Source of the DNA: Mariprofundaceae bacterium
GTDB taxonomy: Bacteria > Pseudomonadota > Zetaproteobacteria > Mariprofundales > Mariprofundaceae
DNA: 7,930 nt
Assembly: GCA_030950825.1 (NCBI GenBank)
Contig: JAUZQT010000049.1
Coordinates: 1 to 7,930, forward strand
Reading direction: 5' to 3'
This document shows, one piece after another, positions 1 to 5,705 of the stretch. The stretch's first letter is position 1. Every line of letters begins with the position of its first letter. A program made the translations under genes and the position numbers. The notes below the pieces were generated by a model. The model did no database searches, was not told the DNA's origin, and saw nothing but the letters and a program-made list of their open reading frames with translations.

Positions 1-1030
1 CGACAGCGTGGCCACTGCCCACTGTGGCATGTCCAATATCTTGTAAGGCTGCATTGATTGGTACCACAAACAAACCACCACAGATACCCGCAATGAATAA
101 TACAAAACGTGCCGTCCATACATCTGCAACAAAAACAAGGCATAATATACTGATACCCAATCCGTAAGCAGCCCAGCGTGCGCGGCGCAAATACATCATC
201 GGAATCAAACGCGGCGCAAGCAGTGCACCAACCGCAATGCCCAAGGCGATAAATAACGTTAATAATGAAATATCGGTGCTGCTGGTGAGCAATAAAACAA
301 CGGGTGCCCAAGCAATAATCAGCAAACGTAAGACCACTGCCGCAGCCCAGAATAGGCTCACGCCCAAGGTGGCAAAACGTGCGCGTGGTGTGGCCAATAG
401 TGTGGTAATGGTTGATTTGAAACTTTTCCATACATCATCATTCACACCGCGGCGATCATGAGCGGCAGGTAAGGCCTGCATCCATGATGCTACGCCCGCT
501 GATATAAAGTAGATAACAAACACACCAACCATAGCCATTTTCATTGAATAATCAGCCACCATAGCGCCCAAGGTCATGCCCAATAAAATGGCTACAATGG
601 TACTGCCTTCGACCCAACTATTGGCTTTCATCAAGGCATCATCACCGTTCACCAGCTCAGGTAATATCCCATATTTTGCAGGGCTATACATTGCAGCTCC
701 AGCACCAACAATGGCATAAGCCAGTAGGGGATGCCCACCAAGCAGCATGATGCCAGCGCCAGCAGCCTTTATTAAATTTGCCAGCATCAGCACTTGTGGT
801 TTGGAACGGGTGTCTGCAAAAACACCGACCCATGGCGCCAAGATGACAAATGCCACCAAAAAACAGCCCTGCAAAGCCGACACATACCAGTCACCTTGTA
901 AAATACCTTGCATCACCATAGCCACGGCAATAAACAAAATAGCATTGTCTGCCAAAGCGGTTAAAAATTGCGCCGTTAATAACTTCCCTAAATCAGCCGT
1001 CATGGTATGGGGGGATGATTGATGCTTCAC
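1..1030 (-). CDS. lplT: Lysophospholipid transporter LplT (MFS), C-terminus beyond window
   Basis: Inner-membrane major facilitator protein predicted to flip lysophospholipids (mainly lyso-PE) from the outer to the inner leaflet, delivering them to Aas. The leftward frame stays open to the window edge and gives 343 residues; E. coli LplT, as I recall it, has 397, so roughly 55-60 are missing. Visible signatures: AQFLTALADNA near residues 20-30, a motif-A-like loop GVFADTRSK (about 69-77), the LplT hallmark MYSPAKYGILPEL (about 114-126), SLFWAAAVVLR (about 225-235) and FVVPINAALQD (about 321-331), separated by long hydrophobic segments. I chose the GTG at 1030-1028: it lies 2 bp after the aas stop, has AAAGAG eight bases upstream, and gives an N-terminus close to E. 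coli in length. The ATG at 1003 has no ribosome binding site and would shorten it by nine residues. It is the last gene of the operon inside the window. Family is seen directly; substrate is inferred from family and neighbour. Confidence 0.9.
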   Translation of the reverse strand, partial: MKHQSSPHTMTADLGKLLTAQFLTALADNAILFIAVAMVMQGILQGDWYVSALQGCFLVAFVILAPWVGVFADTRSKPQVLMLANLIKAAGAGIMLLGGHPLLAYAIVGAGAAMYSPAKYGILPELVNGDDALMKANSWVEGSTIVAILLGMTLGAMVADYSMKMAMVGVFVIYFISAGVASWMQALPAAHDRRGVNDDVWKSFKSTITTLLATPRARFATLGVSLFWAAAVVLRLLIIAWAPVVLLLTSSTDISLLTLFIALGIAVGALLAPRLIPMMYLRRARWAAYGLGISILCLVFVADVWTARFVLFIAGICGGLFVVPINAALQDIGHATVGSGHAV

Positions 1031-1032
1031 GC

Positions 1033-3198
1033 CTATTGCTCTTTCTTGAGCATTTCTGCCAGCAGAGCCTGTGCTGCTGGATAGTGGGTTTTGCCCGTGC
1101 CAAGCAAGGGAATTTCATCGATCCATATATACTGGCGTGGTACTTGCAACTCATTGATGCCATGTTGTTTGGCGCAGGCCTGTAAGGCCTTTCGTGTGGT
1201 ACCTTCTTCGGTTGTCATGAGCACCAATTGTTCACCTTTATTGGCATCACTAATAGCCAGTACTGCATGTGAGGCATCGGGCCAGCATAGATTTGCCAAA
1301 GCCTCGACAGCCGTTAATGAAATCATCTCACCCGCGATTTTGGCAAAGCGCTTCAAGCGTCCTTGAATCTGCACAAAACCATCGTCATCAACGGTGACAA
1401 TATCACCTGTATCATACCAACCATCTTCCAAAGGCTGGAGTTCGGCAGGTTTATCGTGCAATAGGTAGCCAGCCATGACATTGGGGCCTTTAATCCATAA
1501 ACGTCCGCCTTGTTGAATGCCTGGTACGGGCTCTAAGCGATGCTGGATACTTGGTAGGAAGCGTCCAACTGTACCTGCTTTAAAGTGCATGGGCGTATTG
1601 GCAGCAAGGACTGGGCTGGCCTCTGTTGCACCGTAACCTTCAAAAATACGCAGGCCAAACTTATCCATCCAAATTTGGCGCGTGTCATCTTGTAACTTCT
1701 CTGCGCCAGCCACCACATAGCGTACTGAATAAAAATCATACGGGTGTGCATGCTTGGCATAACCTGCGAGAAAGACATTGGTACCAAAGATCAAGGTTGC
1801 GTTAATTTCGTATGCTACTTCAGGGATTATACGGTAGTGCAGGGGGGAAGGGTATAAAAACACCCGAATACCTGTGACCAGCGGTAGTATCATACCGCCC
1901 ATCAAGCCAAACGAGTGAAATAAGGGTAGGGCATTCAGGCAAGTATCGCGTGCGGAGAAATCAAATAACGTTCCCAATTGTGCAGCATTGGCGAGTAGAT
2001 TTTGATGTGAAAGTGCCACGCCTTTAGGTAGACCTTCGGAACCTGAAGTAAACAACACAATGGCGGTATCATCGCTACGAATACCTTTTAAACGACGGGC
2101 AATAGCGCGTTCTGGTTTGCGCGCGGATAATAGTGCCGATACTTTATCCCAAATACCGACCTGTTCGCGGAAATCTTCCAAAAATAAAATATGGGCATGT
2201 TGTTGTAAACAGGCAAGAAAATCTTCCAAACCTGCTTTTTCAATAAAACGGTGTGATGTTAATACCGTCTTGATGCCAGCTGTTTCCAAGGCTGCGATGG
2301 ATGATTTTTCACCTGCCGTATAGTTTAACATAGCAGGAACGATGCCTTGTGATTGCAAAGCAAATACAGTGATGGAACATGCCGACACATTGGGTAATAA
2401 AACGCCGACATACTCTTTGGGTTCGGCTATTTTGTGGAATAAATTACCCAGCAGGAAGCTACGGGTCATAAACTGGCGATAGCTTAAGGGGTTGCGTTCA
2501 ACATCTTCAAGCACCACATGCTCATGCCCATGGGTGTAAGCTGCTTCAGCCAAGGCATCCCATGTACGACGTTGATACAGTGTTGTCTCAAATACCATAT
2601 CACTCATGATATTTGATAATACTTTCCCCGCCTGATGGCGGCGTTCACGTGCACTCATGGTGGCAGGAAAATCAAATCGGTGGCTAGGTAAAATACCTAG
2701 TCGAATTTTGGGAAACCAGCGCAAACGAACCTGACCACGTAAATGAGAGAATGGTGTGTATTGTGCACCATCAATGCGCACGGGCAAAATCTCGGCATTG
2801 GCTTTATCTGCGACCATACCAGGCCCTGGATAGATTTTCATCAATGAACCTGTTGCTGTAATCCTTCCTTCGGGAAAAATAACGACTTTATGACCTTCTT
2901 TGACATGCTTAATCAAGCTTTTCATAGCCATTGGGTCGGTATGATCAATCGCGAACAAATGTACCCAAGCCTTGATGGGGCGCATCCACCATTTATTAAA
3001 GTAACTGCTATGAATAGCATATGAAATATCATCAGGTAAAAACACAGAGAGTAAAACAGCATCCAGAAATGAGGTGTGATTGGCGACAATCAATGCGCGA
3101 TCACCCACTTTATTTAAATTTTCCAAGCCTTTCAACTCTACTTTATAGGCTGCTCTAAGCAGCACTCGCAACACCCAAATTACCATATTACGTAACAT
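1033..3198 (-). CDS. aas: Bifunctional 2-acyl-GPE acyltransferase / acyl-ACP synthetase
   Basis: Re-acylates lysophospholipids at the inner face of the cytoplasmic membrane: the C-terminal half activates a fatty acid with ATP and loads it on acyl carrier protein, the N-terminal half transfers it to 2-acyl-glycerophosphoethanolamine. The 721 residues match the E. coli protein (719) along the whole length. The PlsC-type domain (about 1-200) shows NHTSFLD with the catalytic HX4D pair His41/Asp46, and FPEGR at 108-112. The AMP-binding domain (about 225-721) shows the P-loop FTSGSEGLPKG (383-393), GYGATE (521-526), YDTGDI (595-600), GRLKRF (613-618) and the C-terminal catalytic lysine in LLGTGK (Lys703). 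No key residue is missing. The start is set by AGGAGG five bases upstream, inside the end of tetR, with an 11-bp overlap that suggests translational coupling. lplT follows 2 bp later. In E. coli lplT precedes aas; here the order is reversed and a regulator leads the operon. Confidence 0.95.
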   Translation of the reverse strand: MLRNMVIWVLRVLLRAAYKVELKGLENLNKVGDRALIVANHTSFLDAVLLSVFLPDDISYAIHSSYFNKWWMRPIKAWVHLFAIDHTDPMAMKSLIKHVKEGHKVVIFPEGRITATGSLMKIYPGPGMVADKANAEILPVRIDGAQYTPFSHLRGQVRLRWFPKIRLGILPSHRFDFPATMSARERRHQAGKVLSNIMSDMVFETTLYQRRTWDALAEAAYTHGHEHVVLEDVERNPLSYRQFMTRSFLLGNLFHKIAEPKEYVGVLLPNVSACSITVFALQSQGIVPAMLNYTAGEKSSIAALETAGIKTVLTSHRFIEKAGLEDFLACLQQHAHILFLEDFREQVGIWDKVSALLSARKPERAIARRLKGIRSDDTAIVLFTSGSEGLPKGVALSHQNLLANAAQLGTLFDFSARDTCLNALPLFHSFGLMGGMILPLVTGIRVFLYPSPLHYRIIPEVAYEINATLIFGTNVFLAGYAKHAHPYDFYSVRYVVAGAEKLQDDTRQIWMDKFGLRIFEGYGATEASPVLAANTPMHFKAGTVGRFLPSIQHRLEPVPGIQQGGRLWIKGPNVMAGYLLHDKPAELQPLEDGWYDTGDIVTVDDDGFVQIQGRLKRFAKIAGEMISLTAVEALANLCWPDASHAVLAISDANKGEQLVLMTTEEGTTRKALQACAKQHGINELQVPRQYIWIDEIPLLGTGKTHYPAAQALLAEMLKKEQ

Positions 3199-3823
3199 TA
3201 TATCCTCCTTTCACCCTTATTATGCGCGAATCGCGCCCATCCAAAAAACGCTGTAATAGTACCGTAATCACAGCTTTAATATCACATCCCTTCTCATCAC
3301 CTAACTTGCCACGTAGTGCCAGGGCACACAAGCCTTCAACGCCGCCCCATAAGGCTCGTGCCTCTAGCATAAGTTCATGTTTGTTTGCCGTGGGCTCCAA
3401 TATTGATATTTGCATTTCCAATAAATGAAACATGCGATCTTGTTGCGCCACATAGCTTGCTGGAATGAGCATACCTTGCTCAAAATGAAATTCCATCACA
3501 GCATGCCAGCGTTGTTTATGTTCCATAACAAAATCAATATATGCCAAACTCATGTTTTTTATGCCATCAATCACATATTCAGAACTGTCCAGTGCTTTTA
3601 AAACATTCTTTTCCAGTAAGTACAGTGTTCTTAAATTCACAGCGATAATCACAGCATCCAAATTTTCGAACAAACGATACAAAGAACCTACAGCACACGA
3701 CATTTCAGTAGCAATATGGCGAGCAGTTAAGCTGTTCAAACCCTTATTTGCGATAATTGTCTCAGCGACATCAATGATCTGTTGCTGTCTTGCCATAGAT
3801 TTTTCACTTATATTTTTACTCAT
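3188..3823 (-). CDS. TetR/AcrR-family transcriptional regulator
   Basis: A 211-residue one-component regulator. The N-terminal DNA-binding domain spans about residues 10-60, with the helix-turn-helix around TARHIATEMSCAVGSLYRLF (33-52), whose SLYRLF end is typical of TetR recognition helices. The rest is a helical ligand-binding and dimerisation domain; the WGGVEGLCALAL stretch (159-170) resembles the WHG-type C-terminal domains of the family. It is the first gene of an operon with aas (11-bp overlap) and lplT. Two matching palindromes lie in its own promoter region, so it probably represses itself and the two lipid genes. Its ligand is unknown; a fatty acid, acyl-CoA/ACP or lysophospholipid would suit the gene context, but that is inference. 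The ATG at 3823 is supported by AGGAGG seven bases upstream (3831-3836). The C-terminal tail (SRIIRVKGGYNVT) is encoded where the aas ribosome binding site lies. Confidence 0.9.
   Translation of the reverse strand: MSKNISEKSMARQQQIIDVAETIIANKGLNSLTARHIATEMSCAVGSLYRLFENLDAVIIAVNLRTLYLLEKNVLKALDSSEYVIDGIKNMSLAYIDFVMEHKQRWHAVMEFHFEQGMLIPASYVAQQDRMFHLLEMQISILEPTANKHELMLEARALWGGVEGLCALALRGKLGDEKGCDIKAVITVLLQRFLDGRDSRIIRVKGGYNVT
3204..3209 (-). promoter_or_regulatory. Shine-Dalgarno AGGAGG for aas, inside tetR
   Basis: A perfect AGGAGG sits five bases before the aas ATG and within the last codons of tetR. It fixes the aas start and implies that ribosomes finishing tetR can reinitiate on aas, tying the two expression levels together. 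Confidence 0.8.
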
Positions 3824-3865
3824 CGTTGAGCCTCCTTGCTTATTTCAATGATTGCAATAGCAAAA

Positions 3866-3880
3866 ATGAACATCGTTCAT
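3866..3880. promoter_or_regulatory. Palindromic operator O1 (putative TetR site)
   Basis: ATGAAC-ATC-GTTCAT is a perfect 6-3-6 inverted repeat in the tetR leader. It shares 12 of 13 central bases with the second site (TGAAC-N-TCGTTCA). It would begin about five bases past the predicted transcription start. Binding by the adjacent TetR protein is inferred from position and from the habit of this family to bind short palindromes near its own gene. Confidence 0.75.
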
Positions 3881-3891
3881 GAAGCACGGCA

Positions 3892-3920
3892 ATTAAAGTG
3901 AACCTCGTTCACTATGTCAA
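3892..3920 (-). promoter_or_regulatory. Sigma70-type promoter of the tetR-aas-lplT operon
   Basis: Reading leftward, a perfect -35 TTGACA (3920-3915) is followed by a 17-bp spacer and TTTAAT (3897-3892), one base off the -10 consensus. The predicted start lies near 3885, giving a leader of about 60 bases before the tetR ATG. The spacer is filled by palindrome O2, so a bound repressor would block polymerase. I see no second promoter inside the operon. Confidence 0.75.
3897..3913. promoter_or_regulatory. Palindromic operator O2 in the promoter spacer
   Basis: AGTGAAC-CTC-GTTCACT is a perfect 7-3-7 inverted repeat filling the spacer between the -35 and -10 elements. Its centre (3905) is 32 bp from that of O1 (3873), about three helical turns, which places both sites on the same DNA face. 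A further half site CGTTCA occurs at 3939-3944 without a matching partner arm. Confidence 0.78.
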
Positions 3921-4039
3921 TCATTTATATTAAGATAACGTTCAACATATCTTTAAAACACTCCGTAGCATTCAGTATCTTGTGACTTTGTAAGCAACAT
4001 GGCATTGCAGAATTGGGCTTTAGCTGCCACGATTAGGGC

Positions 4040-5257
4040 ATGACTATTTCATTTTCGCTACCACTTTCCAATCGCCTATCAAAAGTAAAGCCATCGGCAA
4101 CACTCGCTATTACAGCCAAAGCCGCTGAACTTCGCGCCTCTGGTAAGGATATTATCTCTTTATCGGTGGGTGAGCCTGATTTTGAAACACCCAAGGCTGC
4201 ACGCAAAGCAGGCATCAAGGCCATTGAAGAAGGGTTTACGCGCTACACCGCAGTTCCTGGCATTCCAGAATTAAGAGCAGAAGTTGCAGCAAAATTTAAG
4301 CGTGATAATAATTTGGATTATACGCCTGAAAATATATTGGTGAGCACTGGTGGAAAACAGTGCATTTATAATTTACTGATGGCAATCATCAATAAAGGGG
4401 ATGAAGTGATTATCCCTGCACCTTATTGGGTGTCGTACCCTGATATGGTGTTATTGGCAGAAGGTGAGCCAGTGATTGTGGCATGTATTGCTGCTGCAAA
4501 TTTCAAACTGACCGCTGCACAACTGGAAGCAGCGATCACATCTAAAACGAAGATGCTGTTTCTTAATTCACCATCCAACCCAACTGGCATGGCATATTCT
4601 GCCGCTGATTTAAAGGCACTGGGTGAGGTGATTCGTCGATACCCAAATATTGTTGTGGCGACGGATGATATGTACGAAAAAATCATGTTTGATGGTAAAG
4701 AATTTGCAACATTTGCCCAAGTGAATGCTGATTTGATTGATCGAACCGTTACTTTAAATGGCGTGTCTAAAGCCTACTGTATGACAGGCTGGCGCATTGG
4801 TTTCTGTGCTGCTCCAGCTGATTTAATTAAAGCTATGAGTAAAATTCAAGGTCAATCGACATCCAATCCATCATCTATTTCGCAAAAAGCAGCAGTGGCA
4901 GCACTTCAAGGGCCAAGCAATGAGCTTGATGAGATGGTGCGCACTTATGAAGCCCGACGTACTTGGCTGGTCGATGCTTTAAATGCTATTGAGGGTATGG
5001 ATTGCATTACACCCGATGGGGCATTTTATGTGTTTCCCTCTGTTGCAGGCTGGATTGGCAAGACTACCGCTGATGGCACGATTTTAAAAGATGATGTGGC
5101 AGTATGCGAATGGTTGTTGGATGCCGCAGGTGTAGCACTTGTACCAGGCACGGCCTTTGGCTCACCCGGACAAATTCGTTTCTCGTATGCTGTAGCCCAA
5201 GAAACATTAGAAGATGCTGTAAATCGCGTGGCAAAGGCTGTGAATAGCTTGGAATAG
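4040..5257 (+). CDS. aspC: PLP-dependent aspartate aminotransferase, class I (1b/I-gamma)
   Basis: Cytoplasmic fold-type I aminotransferase of 405 residues, predicted to transfer the amino group of aspartate to 2-oxoglutarate, giving oxaloacetate and glutamate; relatives also accept prephenate or aromatic amino acids, so specificity is not settled. Visible motifs: SVGEPDF (42-48), the phosphate-binding TGGKQ (103-107), APYWVSYPDMV (127-137), NSPSNPTG with the cofactor-contacting Asn180, VATDDMYE with the pyridine-nitrogen ligand Asp209 and Tyr212, the Schiff-base lysine Lys244 in GVSKAYCMTGWRIGF, and the carboxylate-binding arginine Arg380 in QIRFSYA. These resemble the Thermus-type enzyme more than enteric AspC. 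The ATG is preceded only by a weak AGGG two bases away; the conserved NRLSKVKPSATLAI starts at residue 11, so a slightly later start cannot be excluded. Two adjacent stops (TAG TAA) end the gene. It is divergent from the tetR operon, 216 bp away, and I see no convincing promoter of its own in that gap. Confidence 0.92.
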   Translation: MTISFSLPLSNRLSKVKPSATLAITAKAAELRASGKDIISLSVGEPDFETPKAARKAGIKAIEEGFTRYTAVPGIPELRAEVAAKFKRDNNLDYTPENILVSTGGKQCIYNLLMAIINKGDEVIIPAPYWVSYPDMVLLAEGEPVIVACIAAANFKLTAAQLEAAITSKTKMLFLNSPSNPTGMAYSAADLKALGEVIRRYPNIVVATDDMYEKIMFDGKEFATFAQVNADLIDRTVTLNGVSKAYCMTGWRIGFCAAPADLIKAMSKIQGQSTSNPSSISQKAAVAALQGPSNELDEMVRTYEARRTWLVDALNAIEGMDCITPDGAFYVFPSVAGWIGKTTADGTILKDDVAVCEWLLDAAGVALVPGTAFGSPGQIRFSYAVAQETLEDAVNRVAKAVNSLE

Positions 5258-5276
5258 TAAAATCGGTATAATCTAC

Positions 5277-5306
5277 ATTCAAACATAATCATATTTATGT
5301 TTGAAT
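5277..5306. repeat. Perfect 12-bp hairpin after aspC
   Basis: ATTCAAACATAA and its exact reverse complement flank a 6-base loop, beginning 19 bases after the aspC stop. The position suits transcript termination or 3'-end protection, but the stem is AT-rich and no T tract follows on either strand, so it is not a canonical intrinsic terminator. Confidence 0.6.
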
Positions 5307-5437
5307 ATAGAAGAAGGATAGTATTAGGTTCGGTCTTATCATGTTCATTTCTTCCGCGACCCTTATATTGAGCAGATGAAGCAATGAGTAAACGAAGCTA
5401 TAGAAGCCATCACCCTCGTACTTCGACAAGCTCAGTA

Positions 5438-5477
5438 AGGAGCGTGCACGATCTCAATTTATTTCGTGCACATTCCT
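5438..5477. repeat. Inner hairpin of the REP-like element
   Basis: GTGCACGA (5444-5451) and TCGTGCAC (5464-5471) form a perfect 8-bp stem around a 12-base loop. AGGA (5438-5441) and TCCT (5474-5477) extend it past a two-base mismatch. It ends at the CTAA target duplication of the MITE. Confidence 0.65.
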
Positions 5478-5479
5478 AA

Positions 5480-5560
5480 CCTGAATAATTCATAAATACT
5501 GTCGTGCCCTTGCTTGCCCCTTTATCCGCAATCATCACAACGGTTTATGAATTATTCAGG
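5480..5560. mobile_element. 81-bp MITE-like element with 17-bp TIRs and CTAA duplication
   Basis: CCTGAATAATTCATAAA (5480-5496) and its exact reverse complement (5544-5560) bound a 47-base interior with no coding capacity. CTAA directly precedes the left end (5476-5479) and directly follows the right end (5561-5564), as expected for a 4-bp target-site duplication. Such an element would be mobilised in trans by a transposase with matching ends. A 4-bp duplication with ends starting CC would suit an IS1380-like partner, but that assignment is tentative. The first 13 bases of the terminal repeat recur at 7731-7743. Confidence 0.75.
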
Positions 5561-5625
5561 CTAAGCAGGATGCTGAGCCTGTCGAAGCAATCGAGGATCC
5601 ATTGATAACCTGGTTTCCATCATGG

Positions 5626-5660
5626 ATTCCCAATACAGGCACTTGGGAATGACATTTTTT
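5626..5660 (+). terminator. Terminator-like hairpin with T tract
   Basis: ATTCCCAA and TTGGGAAT form a perfect 8-bp stem with a 9-base loop (5626-5650), then GACA and six T residues (5655-5660). It could end rightward transcripts from aspC before they run antisense into htpG. The four-base gap before the T tract and the 370 bases to aspC weaken the call. The GGATTCCC...GGGAATGACA form also resembles a common dispersed intergenic repeat, so it may be a repeat acting as a terminator. On the leftward strand no T tract follows the stem. Confidence 0.5.
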
Positions 5661-5705
5661 AGAGTTAGGTTGGGTATCTTGTGAGCATGCTGAAGTTACG
5701 CATTA

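Larger units (their letters stand above)
5421..5587. repeat. REP-like palindrome split by an insertion
   Basis: CTTCGACAAGCTCAG (5421-5435) pairs with CTGAGCCTGTCGAAG (5573-5587), 14 of 15 positions complementary. Motifs of the form TTCGACARGCTCAG recur as dispersed intergenic inverted repeats in many bacterial genomes (recalled, not searched). Between the arms lie a second hairpin (5438-5477) and the MITE-like element. Removing the MITE and one CTAA copy leaves an 82-base unit that folds as two stacked stems, so this is probably the older element. Confidence 0.65.
5258..5705. other. Gene-free, repeat-rich gap between aspC and htpG
   Basis: The two flanking genes converge on this 448-bp stretch. 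It holds no credible gene: the open frames are short and cross inverted repeats. From left to right there is an AT-rich perfect hairpin, an unremarkable stretch (5307-5420), a REP-like palindrome interrupted by an 81-bp MITE-like element, and a terminator-like hairpin. Each is listed separately. Confidence 0.8.

Noticed and set aside
747..1022. Rightward 91-codon ORF, and a similar 74-codon one at 237-461
   Set aside because: Both are antisense shadows of the lplT frame, which matches a known family through its full visible length.
3932..3944. Possible third TetR operator around CGTTCA
   Set aside because: Only one arm is present. The bases where the partner arm should lie (AAGAT) do not match TGAAC.
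5384..5479. Small rightward ORF of 31 codons (MSKRSYRSHHPR...)
   Set aside because: It has no ribosome binding site, crosses both arms of a hairpin and one arm of the REP-like repeat, and stops in the MITE target duplication. Its open frame is best explained by chance.
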